DNA of 64,000 nucleotides from CAVPDE01 sp964580575 (lineage in GTDB: Bacteria; Desulfobacterota; DSM-4660; Desulfatiglandales; HGW-15): contig CAZOLJ010000003.1 in NCBI GenBank assembly GCA_964580575.1, positions 38,045-102,044 of the forward strand, given 5' to 3'. How positions within the stretch are numbered: the stretch's first letter is position 1; each line of letters opens with the position of its first letter. Shown piece by piece: positions 34,872 to 43,189 of the stretch. Both the position numbers and the translations under genes were made by a program. The notes under the pieces are model-generated. The model saw only the letters and a program-made list of their open reading frames with translations, ran no database searches and was not told where the DNA came from.

Positions 34872-36338
34872 ATGGGAGAAGACAAGAAGACGCCTTTCAT
34901 TCCGGACTTCTTCAGGCAAACCTTTTCGACCTTTGTCCCCGAGTGGCTCAAGTCTTCGAAACCTGCACCGGCCGGGGAACCGGGCAGCAAACCCCTTCTC
35001 CTCAAAGGCGGGCACTGCGTTGTCCCTCACCAGGGCCTTATTCCTCTCGATGTCAAGATCCGGGGCACAAGAATTGAGCTTATAGGCGAGAATCTCTCCG
35101 ACCCTCAGGCGCTCACCGTCGACGTCCGGGGCAAAGTCGTCATGCCTGGAGTGATCGATCCCCATGTCCATCTGGGGCTCTTCACTGATTTTAACACCGA
35201 GCTCGTCACGGAGACGCGTTCGGCCCTTCTCAACGGGGTCACGACCCTGGGGCTCTACCTGGGAGGACAGGATCCCTATCTCCCCAGGCTCGACGACATC
35301 ATTGCCAAGATCCAGAACAAGTCCTTCTGTGACATCTTCATCCACCTCGTGATTCTCAATCAAAAACAATTGGAAGAAGTGCCTGTCTATTATTCCCGCT
35401 ACGGGATAACCTCCTTCAAGACCTACATGTGCGGCATACCGGGTCTTATCCCTGAAGTGGAAGATGATTTTCTTCTGGATCTGATGGAAAAGATTTCCGG
35501 CCTGGGCCCTGACGCGACCCTGAACATTCATGCCGAGAATTATCGGATTGTTCAACGGGCGACGGAAAGGCTGAGAAAAGCTGAACCGCTTTCCAAGTCC
35601 CTGACCGAGTGGGAGAGAAGCCATCCGGCCTTTGCTGAAGCCGAGGCGATCCAGAGAGCGGCCTTCCTCTCCGAAGAGACAGGAGCAAGGGTCTACTTCG
35701 TTCATGTTTCATCAGAAAAAGGAATTCAGTCGGCAAGAGATCTCAAACAAAAGAGCAAGACCCTCTTTTTCGAGACCACTTCCCCTTACTTGACTCTGGA
35801 CCTTGAACAGGACCTCGATCTTCTCTACAAGATGGTGCCCCCCATCCGAAGCAGGAAAGATCAAAAGGCCTTGTGGCAAGGGCTTGCCGACAACACGGTG
35901 GACACGATCGGATCAGATCACACGCCCATGTCATCAGGGCAAAAAAAGGCAAGCGGCAACCTCTGGGATGTTCCCCCGGGCTATCCTGCTGTGGGCACTC
36001 ACCTCCCCTCTCTTCTGGACCGGGCAGCAGGCAACGGCCTCCCCCTTCCCAGACTCGCGGAGAAGATGAGCGCATCCCCTGCGAAGATCTTCGGCCTGTA
36101 CCCAGGGAAAGGCGCGCTTTTGCCTGGGAGCGATGCAGACCTCGTGCTTGTGGATCCGAGCCTGAAGAAAGAAGCGACTCCGCAAGCCGCAGCCTCCCGA
36201 TCCGACTACTGCCTGCATCAGGGTAAAATGTTGAAAGGATGGCCGGTCGCAGTCATCAAGTCCGGCCAGTGGCTCACCCCGGACAATCTTGAACGAGTCA
36301 GGGGCTCCTTTCAAGCTAAGTACTTGAGAAGAGTGTAA
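34872..36338 (+). CDS. Cyclic amidohydrolase (dihydroorotase/hydantoinase family) with N-terminal encapsulation-like helix
   Basis: 488 aa. The metal-site motifs are VIDPHVHLGLF (about 92-102), a later His in VHVSSEKG and the Asp in IGSDHTPMS (about 346-354); the usual carboxylated lysine would be the K of ITSFKTYMCG near 183. It would hydrolyse a cyclic amide such as a hydantoin, dihydropyrimidine or similar ring. Residues 8-28 (FIPDFFRQTFSTFVPEWLK) form an amphipathic helix followed by a Pro/Ala/Gly linker (SSKPAPAGEPG), absent from housekeeping dihydroorotases and typical of microcompartment cargo tags. It starts 11 bases after the BMC-T gene. Confidence 0.88.
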   Translation: MGEDKKTPFIPDFFRQTFSTFVPEWLKSSKPAPAGEPGSKPLLLKGGHCVVPHQGLIPLDVKIRGTRIELIGENLSDPQALTVDVRGKVVMPGVIDPHVHLGLFTDFNTELVTETRSALLNGVTTLGLYLGGQDPYLPRLDDIIAKIQNKSFCDIFIHLVILNQKQLEEVPVYYSRYGITSFKTYMCGIPGLIPEVEDDFLLDLMEKISGLGPDATLNIHAENYRIVQRATERLRKAEPLSKSLTEWERSHPAFAEAEAIQRAAFLSEETGARVYFVHVSSEKGIQSARDLKQKSKTLFFETTSPYLTLDLEQDLDLLYKMVPPIRSRKDQKALWQGLADNTVDTIGSDHTPMSSGQKKASGNLWDVPPGYPAVGTHLPSLLDRAAGNGLPLPRLAEKMSASPAKIFGLYPGKGALLPGSDADLVLVDPSLKKEATPQAAASRSDYCLHQGKMLKGWPVAVIKSGQWLTPDNLERVRGSFQAKYLRRV

Positions 36339-36417
36339 GGTTTTTCGCCGGAAGTTTTCGGGCTGTTTCCTCTTGCCTCTTTCTTTCGTTGTGCTACGTT
36401 GCCAACGTCCGGTTTGA

Positions 36418-36543
36418 AATCCCACGAAATGGATTGAAGTTCAGGGTCCTGGACCGGGTGCAGATGCAAAAGCTCAAGCCATGAGCTCTCAGAGTCCAGT
36501 GCCGTTTGACGTCGACGCGATCGTCGCTGAGGTTCGCAAATAG
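36418..36543 (+). pseudogene. Orphan C-terminal frame resembling a microcompartment encapsulation peptide
   Basis: An open frame between stops at 36415 and 36541 reads a Gly/Pro/Ala linker (GPGPGADAKAQA) followed by PVPFDVDAIVAEVRK and a stop. A small amphipathic helix at the very C-terminus after such a linker is the usual form of an encapsulation peptide. The ATG at 36481 could also start a 20-residue peptide, but no ribosome site is evident. It may be the remnant of a lost cargo enzyme. Confidence 0.35.
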
Positions 36544-36589
36544 ATATTTCGCCGCCTCCCAGGCCACTTCTTTCCTCTACCGAAAAATA

Positions 36590-36640
36590 CTCTCCCTCGC
36601 CCCTGGCGGGAGAGGGTCGGGGTGAGGGGGAAGCAAGGGG
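36590..36640. repeat. CTCCCTCGCCCC-type dispersed repeat
   Basis: The stretch around CTCCCTCGCCCCTGGCGGGA and GGGTGAGGGGGAAGC is one of several similar G/C-rich inverted stretches in this window (also near 5545-5580, 60398-60420 and 63350-63440). They occur between genes and look like a degenerate extragenic palindromic repeat family. Confidence 0.5.
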
Positions 36641-36658
36641 AATTCAAGGAGACTTTCC

Positions 36659-37657
36659 ATGAAAATCCTTATTGTCAACCAGTCCGAAGTGAGGCAGCTT
36701 CTTCCCATGGCTGAGTGCATCGAAGTTATGGCTGAAGCCCTCAAAGCTCTTTCCCTGGGGAAGGCCATCCTGCCCCTGCGCCCGGTCATGTGGCTTCCCG
36801 AGAAGGTCGGTGCGCTGGGCATGATGCCGGCGTACATGGAAAACCTTCAGCTCATGGGCTTGAAGATCGTGAGCGTTTTCCCGGGCAACCACGGCACGGA
36901 ATATGATTCTCACATGGGGGCGGTCATGATCTTCGAGACCAAGCACGGTCAACCGCTCGCTATCATGGATGCCACGGAAATCACGGCGATCCGAACGGCC
37001 GCCGTATCCGGAGTGGCGACTCGACTCCTGGCTCGGGAAGACGCAGGGGATCTTGCTGTCCTTGGCTCAGGCACTCAGGCGAAAAGCCACCTCGAAGCCA
37101 TGCTTGTCTGCAGAAAGATCCGCCGTGTGCGCGTCTGGAGCCGCAACCACGAGAACGGACGCCGGTTTGTCGAACGCGAGTCCCGGCGCCACAACATCAC
37201 CATAGAGCTCATGCCTACGGTCCCGGCCGCAGTACAAGGGGCGGACATCATTTGCACAACCACCTCCTCCCCTGAACCGATTCTGCTCGGCCAATATCTC
37301 TCCCCCAGCTGCCACATCAACGCTGTCGGATCGAGCGTCCCCTTTGCACGAGAGCTCGATACAGAGGCTGTGGTCACGTCCCGGCTCTTTGTGGACCGCC
37401 GGGAATCCACTCTCAACGAAGCAGGGGATTTCCTGATCCCTAAGAAGGAAGGAGCGATCGGAGACAGCCACATTCAGGGAGAGATTGGGGAGATTCTCCT
37501 CGGAAAAGTGCACGGGAGAACGTCTCAGGAGGGAATCACACTCTTCAAATCCCTCGGTCTTGCGGTCGAGGACCTCGCCTCAGCCAACCACATTTACACG
37601 AAAGCCCTCGCGCGAGGCATGGGGACGAAGGTGGAACTCGGCGGCAGCCGCCACTGA
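36659..37657 (+). CDS. Ornithine cyclodeaminase/mu-crystallin family NAD(P) enzyme
   Basis: 332 aa. The Rossmann motif LAVLGSGTQAKSHLEAMLV (about 123-141) is preceded by MDATEITAIRTAAVSGVAT (the substrate-binding region with Arg). The C-terminal TLNEAGDFLIP and LFKSLGLAVEDLASA are family signatures. Members deaminate and cyclise ornithine, act as alanine dehydrogenases, or reduce cyclic imines. Next to a cyclic amidohydrolase and aminotransferases it could process an amino or imino acid product of the microcompartment pathway. The 320-base gap upstream holds a repeat and the orphan cargo-tag frame. Confidence 0.88.
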   Translation: MKILIVNQSEVRQLLPMAECIEVMAEALKALSLGKAILPLRPVMWLPEKVGALGMMPAYMENLQLMGLKIVSVFPGNHGTEYDSHMGAVMIFETKHGQPLAIMDATEITAIRTAAVSGVATRLLAREDAGDLAVLGSGTQAKSHLEAMLVCRKIRRVRVWSRNHENGRRFVERESRRHNITIELMPTVPAAVQGADIICTTTSSPEPILLGQYLSPSCHINAVGSSVPFARELDTEAVVTSRLFVDRRESTLNEAGDFLIPKKEGAIGDSHIQGEIGEILLGKVHGRTSQEGITLFKSLGLAVEDLASANHIYTKALARGMGTKVELGGSRH

Positions 37658-37679
37658 TCCGGCAAGAAGCCTCTACCGC

Positions 37680-38105
37680 TCATTTAGCCGCATAACCAAA
37701 GTGGATCAAGACGGCGGAATAGAATTCTTCGAAATCCCTGAGGTGTTTTTTCAGGATGGACTTCAATATGTCGGCATCAAGGGACTGATAATCATGAATA
37801 GCAATGTTTCGGAATCCCACCATAGCCTGCATTTTCTTTGACACGTTTTTGTTGACGATCTTCGCTTTTTCCAGCAACTCGAAATTCCCTCGTACGGTAT
37901 CCGAAAGCCCCAGGCCCTCCGAGGCAATAATGTGCGTGGCAAGGTCGATCGCGGACTGAATCGCCCGCTGAAGATTCAGGACGAAAATATCTTGAATGTC
38001 CTGATCGTCCAGCCTGTCCGGCTTCAGTCCCGTCACACTCTCGATCCTATTCAGGCATTTCTGTATGGCGCTGACCTTGGCCAGGACAACATCTCTGTCA
38101 GGCAT
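37680..38105 (-). CDS. hepT: HepT-type HEPN toxin (DUF86)
   Basis: 141 aa, all-helical. The HEPN RNase signature RX4HXY is present as RNIAIHDY (about 97-104). HepT is the toxin of the HepT/MntA pair, silenced when MntA adds AMP to the tyrosine of this motif. Its start overlaps the mntA end by eight bases, as expected for this module. It is unrelated in function to the microcompartment genes beside it. Confidence 0.9.
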   Translation of the reverse strand: MPDRDVVLAKVSAIQKCLNRIESVTGLKPDRLDDQDIQDIFVLNLQRAIQSAIDLATHIIASEGLGLSDTVRGNFELLEKAKIVNKNVSKKMQAMVGFRNIAIHDYQSLDADILKSILKKHLRDFEEFYSAVLIHFGYAAK

Positions 38106-38541
38106 AGAGTCTTCCCCTCAAGAGGCTCTCTTCACACGGCTTCCTGATTCTCTTCAGATCGTCGTACTGGTTCACGGTGTCTACAAAGAACTGGGAGAGC
38201 TGCTTCTTGTCAGCGGCAAAGACCAGCGTCCCGCTCCTGAGCACTTGCATCTTCAGAATAGGCGACGCCCGGTTCAAATCGACGAGATCTACATCTCTCT
38301 TGAGCAGAGAGATCAGTCTGTCGCGTAAATCCATGATACGATCAATGCGAGGCCGTGTTTTGAAGGAAACACCGATATCCACATCGCTACCCTCATGAGC
38401 GTGGCCTGTGGCCGTCGATCCGAACAAGAAAACCAAAGCCACGCCTCGCACGTTCTTGAAGAAGGTCTCCAACGTCCCGAGGATCTCCTCTTTCGTGTAA
38501 TCCCCCCCTTCAACAGAAAGGCGTTCTTGGGTTTTTCTCAT
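38098..38541 (-). CDS. mntA: MntA-type minimal nucleotidyltransferase antitoxin
   Basis: 147 aa from the ATG at 38541, with GAGG eight bases upstream; longer readings back to 38877 are not protein-like. The nucleotidyltransferase active site is FLFGSTATGHAHEGSDVDIG (the GSX10DXD pattern, about 41-60), with a third acidic residue in KRDVDLVDL. It AMPylates the partner HepT. The region upstream (38542-38973) has only a hairpin and no clear gene. Confidence 0.88.
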   Translation of the reverse strand: MRKTQERLSVEGGDYTKEEILGTLETFFKNVRGVALVFLFGSTATGHAHEGSDVDIGVSFKTRPRIDRIMDLRDRLISLLKRDVDLVDLNRASPILKMQVLRSGTLVFAADKKQLSQFFVDTVNQYDDLKRIRKPCEESLLRGRLYA

Positions 38542-38745
38542 GTGTGCCTCTGTGTCCTGTATGGCCACTATATCCGTTTTTCTTGGCACGGGCAATAGCC
38601 ACGGTTGAGCAACGATTGAGCAAGGCCTGACTCCGACGTTTGTATAGGGGGGAGAAGGAAGGCAGGAAATTGCCCATGGGACCATGGAAGACCCGATGGG
38701 CTCCGGGCAGGATAAAGACTGCATCAAAGGATTGCCCCAAAAAGA

Positions 38746-38772
38746 AAAGCAGAGCGCCAATGCCTCTGCTTT
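38746..38772. terminator. Terminator-like hairpin upstream of mntA
   Basis: AAAGCAGAG (38746-38754) pairs perfectly with CTCTGCTTT (38764-38772) around a nine-base loop, with T-rich flanks (TGTTTT on the plus strand, TCTTTTT on the minus strand). It could terminate transcription coming from either side. It is the only structure seen in the gap 38542-39174, where short frames look spurious. Confidence 0.55.
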
Positions 38773-39174
38773 GTTTTGGAGTTCCCCTGTTACCGCTTTT
38801 TTCCCCTGCGGTTCGCTTATTTTTAGGATAGAACCCGGTCCGAAAAGATGCACGCGCATCCGAGGACTCCTTAGCAAGTTCGCCAGATTTTTTTAAAAAG
38901 GTTAACATTTTAAGGTGTTGAACATTTTTGTCGTCACTTCTCATTTTACAGTCGCCGTTTTTCTCGGCATCTGATGGGGGGCAGGGCTTTCGTGTTTGAG
39001 GTTGACATTGCTGAGGAAAACCTCATTTTAGAGATGATCTCCTCTTTGAGTCTCTTTATCAAGGGGAGATCCCCAATCAAGGTCATCCAGACCTCCGCGC
39101 CGTCTATGGGCAGTTCCGAGAGCATGTGGACCAGAATTCTGGCCAGCCTTACGGTACTGGGCCGCTCTTCCTAA

Positions 39175-40014
39175 TCATCCCTTACTGCTGATCTGATTCG
39201 CCAAATTGCGCTGATCGGCTTCTATCTGCCGCCTTTTGCGCAGACCCTTGAGGTGCCAGAATCTGAAAACCCTGTCCAGCTTGTCCCTGTATGCCAGCGC
39301 CACGATGACCACGCTGATCCCAATACCCAGGAGGATAAAAAACCGGACATACTGGTGGTGTCTCAGATAGCTTCCTCCCAAGGTGAGCAGGATCGTCCCG
39401 AAAAGCCGGCCTGTGCCTCCAATGACAAGGAACTCTGTTGTGGTCAGGTGCCCCAGACCGAGAATGTAACACAGCCAATCCTTGGGAAAGCCCGGAATCA
39501 GGAAAAGGAGAAAGACAAGGAAGGCCCCTTTGTGATGAAGGAGATAGTCAAAGCGTTGCGTGGCGGATTTTGGTATGAATTTCTCTATCAGCGGCCGGCC
39601 GAATGTTCTTGCGAGGATGAAGGCGAGGTAAGAACCGAGGGTGAGCCCGATGGTGGAGAGCAAAACACCAAAAAACTTACCGAACAGGTACCCTCCGAGA
39701 AACCCCGTCACCTCACCCGGAACAGGGGCGGCAACCACTTGAGCGACCTGAAGCAGGATAAAAACAAGCACCGACCAAGGGCCGAGGGAGTCAAGATAAT
39801 TTGCCATTCGCTTCTTGTTAAGGAAGAACTGAATAACGCCGGTTTCGTAGAGGATGAGGGTCAAGCCCCCCACAATCAAGATGAGAATCAAAAGCCTGAG
39901 CCAGATATGGACCGTTTGAGTTTGCTCAGGCTTTTGAGAATCTATATGGTTTTCGACGGAATTACTTCGCTTCAGCTCTCGGTTACCCAACTTGCCGCTT
40001 TCCTCCAAACCCAT
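39175..40014 (-). CDS. TVP38/TMEM64 (VTT domain) membrane protein
   Basis: 279 aa. A cytoplasmic N-terminus (1-35), a first helix (about 38-60) and a VTT/SNARE-associated core with APVPGEVTGFLGGYLFG (about 96-112) and KFIPKSATQRFDYLLHHKG. The LIPGFPKDWLCYILGLG segment marks the DedA-like re-entrant region. Such proteins are lipid-handling or transport proteins of the inner membrane. In many genomes they sit with the rSAM/selenodomain set, as here, where a second member lies at 44.9 kb. Gene 40106-41281 is just upstream on the same strand. Confidence 0.88.
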   Translation of the reverse strand: MGLEESGKLGNRELKRSNSVENHIDSQKPEQTQTVHIWLRLLILILIVGGLTLILYETGVIQFFLNKKRMANYLDSLGPWSVLVFILLQVAQVVAAPVPGEVTGFLGGYLFGKFFGVLLSTIGLTLGSYLAFILARTFGRPLIEKFIPKSATQRFDYLLHHKGAFLVFLLFLIPGFPKDWLCYILGLGHLTTTEFLVIGGTGRLFGTILLTLGGSYLRHHQYVRFFILLGIGISVVIVALAYRDKLDRVFRFWHLKGLRKRRQIEADQRNLANQISSKG

Positions 40015-40105
40015 GACAATTATTATAAGCTTTTCCAGACCCGAAAGCCAGCAGCTTCTTCCTTTCCCTCTTTATTGACCCGTTCCGGCAGAGGAGAAAA
40101 TCCTT

Positions 40106-41281
40106 TTACTCTGAAAACAGTTTGTCCTTGATCTGAGACACGTTTTGCTTTTCGGACATAAGCTTCGTGATCTTCGTAAAGCCTTTCGTGTCTCCAAGCA
40201 TGAGGCAACCCACGACTTGATCGCTTTCGAGCACGATCTTTTTGTAAACCTTTTGGTTTGTGAGAACCTTTGACTCCAGCTTGTTCTCCGCATCAATGTT
40301 GCCGGCGGAAGCCAGATCGATTCCTATAACCTTCAGGGTATTCGCCATCACAGTGCCTTTATACAAGGCATTCCCCCCGGCCATGTTGGTCCCGGCAATT
40401 TGTCCTTGCTCTGTTGAGGCTGTCCAGATCCCGTAAGGAATCCCCTTGAACTCGGCCACATCCCCTGCGGCATAAATCTCCGGCTGGTTGGTCCTCATCT
40501 GCTCGTCCACCTTGACTCCCTTGTCATGGTCGAGGCTGAGCGCCTTGGCAAGCTCCAGGGCAGGCCTGACTCCGGCTGAAATGATCACCATCTCGGCAGG
40601 CAGCAGCTCACCGCCCTCAAGCAGCACCCCTCTGACTCGATCTTCCCCCTTGATTTCTTGGGTCTTTGCTCCGAGCCTGAAGGAAAATCCCATTCCCTCC
40701 ATGATCGTCTGAAGCCTTCCGCCGCCCGCCACATCCAGTTGTCTCGGAAGAAGCCTGGGGAAAAACTCCACCACCGTCAGATTCTTGCCGAGCTTCCGAA
40801 GCGCGTTTCCCGCTTCCAGGCCAAGCAATCCCCCGCCGATGAGAACCACCTTCTGGATGTTCTTTGCCCAGGCAACAATATCCCTGGCGTCCTGGATCGT
40901 GCGAAGGGCAAAGACCCCTTTCTTTTCGCTGCCTTTCATGGGAGGGATAAAGGAACGACTCCCTGTGGCGACGAGAAGACGATCATACGCGATTTCCTGG
41001 TTGCTTTGGGTCACAACCGACTTTTTCGAAGGGTTCGCGCCCTGGATGCGGGTCTTGAGTTTCAACTCGATCCCCTGTTCTTTGTACCACTGATCTTTCT
41101 TGGCGCTGAGTTTGTCCTCGGTGAGGTCCCCGGAGATGAAATCGGGAAGTCTCATCCTGTAATAGAAAGGGGTCGACTCTTCCGTGACCACCGTTATTCT
41201 TCCTTCCTTATCCACCTTCCGTATGTTTTCAGCCGCAGTGGTGCCCGCTACTCCGTTTCCAATAATCAAATAATCGGCCAT
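40106..41281 (-). CDS. NAD(P)/FAD-dependent oxidoreductase (rubredoxin/nitrite-reductase-FAD-domain type)
   Basis: 391 aa. FAD motif YLIIGNGVAGTTAAENIRK (about 4-22), NAD(P)-binding KVVLIGGGLLGLEAGNAL (about 142-159) and the second FAD contact EIYAAGDVAEF (about 268-278). The layout matches NADH:rubredoxin reductases and the N-terminal part of NirB. A role in feeding electrons to rubredoxins of the oxygen-defence genes is plausible but not shown. It is divergent from the ferritin-like gene at 41392. Confidence 0.88.
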   Translation of the reverse strand: MADYLIIGNGVAGTTAAENIRKVDKEGRITVVTEESTPFYYRMRLPDFISGDLTEDKLSAKKDQWYKEQGIELKLKTRIQGANPSKKSVVTQSNQEIAYDRLLVATGSRSFIPPMKGSEKKGVFALRTIQDARDIVAWAKNIQKVVLIGGGLLGLEAGNALRKLGKNLTVVEFFPRLLPRQLDVAGGGRLQTIMEGMGFSFRLGAKTQEIKGEDRVRGVLLEGGELLPAEMVIISAGVRPALELAKALSLDHDKGVKVDEQMRTNQPEIYAAGDVAEFKGIPYGIWTASTEQGQIAGTNMAGGNALYKGTVMANTLKVIGIDLASAGNIDAENKLESKVLTNQKVYKKIVLESDQVVGCLMLGDTKGFTKITKLMSEKQNVSQIKDKLFSE

Positions 41282-41391
41282 CGCGCTCCCTCCTCCCCAT
41301 GGGTTAATTCCTTTCTCATGCTTCCTTTTGACATTCCTGTGGCTTTCTCTTAGGATGCCTTTTCAATCTCAGGTAAGATAAGGAGGAAATC

Positions 41392-41853
41392 ATGAACTTC
41401 AAATCCTTTGAGGAGCTTATTCAATTTGCCGTCGAAAAAGAGAAGGAGGCGATTGCTTTCTACGAGAGTGCCAGTGTCCAGGAGTCTTATTCCGGAGGAA
41501 GAGAGACCTTTCTGGAATTCGCCAAGGAAGAGAAGAAACACCAGGTCCTTCTAGAAGGCTTCCTCAAGGGCGACAAGAAGCTCGGGGATTACAAGTTGAA
41601 ATGGGTCCCGGACATGAAGAGAAGCGACTACATGGTAGATCTGAAATACAAAAAAGGCATGGCCTATCCGGAGATGCTCAGGCTTGCCATGAAACGAGAG
41701 GAAAAGGCGCTTCAACTCTACAATCACCTGGCTTCAAAGTCGGAGAAACCCGACTTGGTGAAAGTCTTCAAAATGCTTTCCCAGGAGGAAGCAACCCACA
41801 AGCTCAAGCTTGAGACCATTTACGACGACTACATGGCCAAAATGGGGGATTAG
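41392..41853 (+). CDS. Ferritin-like diiron protein (rubrerythrin family without rubredoxin domain)
   Basis: 153 aa four-helix bundle. Iron-ligand glutamates appear in AVEKEKEAIAFYESA (about 12-26), EFAKEEKKHQVLLEGF (about 42-57), MKREEKALQLYNHLA and SQEEATHKLKLETIY. There is no C-terminal rubredoxin domain, so electrons must come from a partner. AGGAGG precedes the ATG by about seven bases. Its 3' end overlaps the convergent transferase gene by four bases. Peroxide or oxygen protection is likely. Confidence 0.88.
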   Translation: MNFKSFEELIQFAVEKEKEAIAFYESASVQESYSGGRETFLEFAKEEKKHQVLLEGFLKGDKKLGDYKLKWVPDMKRSDYMVDLKYKKGMAYPEMLRLAMKREEKALQLYNHLASKSEKPDLVKVFKMLSQEEATHKLKLETIYDDYMAKMGD

Positions 41854-43145
41854 CGATAAAGGCGCGCAAGGGTCTTAGGGGAGATCCCGAAAGCAAAACC
41901 GGCCAGGATCAACTGGTTGATCAGGGTCGTCCTGAGAAGCCCCACCTCTTTCCATCGCCGGCCTGACGTGACGGCATGAGCCGGCGCAATCGCAATCCGG
42001 CCCTGTTTCGACACCAGACGCACGAAAAACAGATCCTCTGCAATCGGTATTTCGGGAAAGCCGCCCGCTGCCTGAAAGCAAGATCTGCGCACAAAGAGCG
42101 CCTGATCTCCATAGGGAAGCCTCAGGTACCTGGAGCGGATGTAGGTGCTCAGTTCGATCCCCTTCATGAGGGGTTGGGCCAGGGTCGTCTTGAAGCGAAA
42201 GGCTCCCAGGACGACTCTTCTGTCCATCAACGATTCAAATACGTGTGCGACATAGTCTTTGGGCAAGAGCGTATCCGCATGGAGAAAAAGAAGAACACTT
42301 CCCCTTGCCTCCGATGCACCGCGGTTCTGCTGTAAAGCCCGACCTCTTGGCCCCATGATGACCTTAGCCCCAGCATCCTTTGCTTTCTCGACTGTCCCGT
42401 CTCCGCTCCCGCCGTCAACGACAATGATTTCCACATCCGGGCTCCGGGCCTTCAGAATCGTTTCCTCAATGCGGCCTTCTTCATTCAGGGCAGGGATAAT
42501 GACCGAAAGGAAAGGCTGCTCTCTCGTCCACTGAGGCATCCGATGCTTTACGGCTTCACCCGTGTCCATGTCCGTGAGGGGGCTGAGGACATGCAATGAA
42601 AGCCCTTGCTCTCGCGCAGCGGCAACCGTCTTGTCGAATACCGAGGAGGTCCCCCAGTCCATGCCGTCAAAAAGATCAGCAGGTTTCTTAAGACCGATCA
42701 GCCAGTATCCGCCGTCCGTGCTCGGCCCCAGCACAAGGTCGCGGCTTTTCAAAGCGTGAAAAGCTTCATCGATGTGGTGAGTGGTCAAATCAGGGATGTC
42801 GGTTCCGTGAAGAAGGACATGTTGAGCGCCCTGCTGAAAAGCTTCGAGAAAAGCAAACTTCATTCGCTCACCAAGATCTCCGGAGCTCTGCTCTGAGAAG
42901 ATCAGATTCGGCCCAAGCCATCGCCGCAGCTTTGCAGGACTCCCTCCTTCAAAGCAGGCTTCGAGGTCGACCGGGCGCCCGCGGGCAGCCCCTCTGTCCG
43001 TTCTCAACGTCCTTTCTGTGAGATCACGCTGGAAATCAGCGGCACAGGCTGCGCCGAGCAGGGGAATCAGACGGGTTTTGGTTCGACCGGGCACAGGGTA
43101 ACGGCCGAATAGGATGAGTCTGTCGCTTCGAGCCATCAGGGCCAC
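41850..43145 (-). CDS. Fused rSAM/selenodomain-associated transferases 1 and 2 (arsenosugar-type glycosyltransferases)
   Basis: 431 aa. The first half (about 5-200) is the CofC-like DUF2064 transferase: LILFGRYPVPGRTKTRLIP, LLHGTDIPDL and GPSTDGGYWLIGLKKP. The second (about 212-431) is a family-2 glycosyltransferase: LSVIIPALNEEGRIEETIL, IIVVDGGSGDGTVEKAKDAG and LLFLHADTLLPKDY. These match the families TIGR04282 and TIGR04283, normally two genes, here joined. They regularly accompany the radical-SAM/selenocysteine protein ArsS, found 3 kb upstream. The fusion supports the two acting in sequence on one substrate. Confidence 0.88.
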   Translation of the reverse strand: MALMARSDRLILFGRYPVPGRTKTRLIPLLGAACAADFQRDLTERTLRTDRGAARGRPVDLEACFEGGSPAKLRRWLGPNLIFSEQSSGDLGERMKFAFLEAFQQGAQHVLLHGTDIPDLTTHHIDEAFHALKSRDLVLGPSTDGGYWLIGLKKPADLFDGMDWGTSSVFDKTVAAAREQGLSLHVLSPLTDMDTGEAVKHRMPQWTREQPFLSVIIPALNEEGRIEETILKARSPDVEIIVVDGGSGDGTVEKAKDAGAKVIMGPRGRALQQNRGASEARGSVLLFLHADTLLPKDYVAHVFESLMDRRVVLGAFRFKTTLAQPLMKGIELSTYIRSRYLRLPYGDQALFVRRSCFQAAGGFPEIPIAEDLFFVRLVSKQGRIAIAPAHAVTSGRRWKEVGLLRTTLINQLILAGFAFGISPKTLARLYR

Positions 43146-43189
43146 CCCGCCTCAAGGGTCTGCAATTCCGTAAGCGGTTGCGGTTCCAC

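Noticed and set aside
38510..38944. Minus-strand frame of 144 residues upstream of mntA
   Set aside because: Low-complexity, overlaps mntA and a terminator-like hairpin; looks like chance coding.
38974..39174. Plus-strand 66-residue frame starting MGGRAFVFEV
   Set aside because: No family resemblance, no convincing ribosome site and it abuts the convergent TVP38 gene; low-quality frame.
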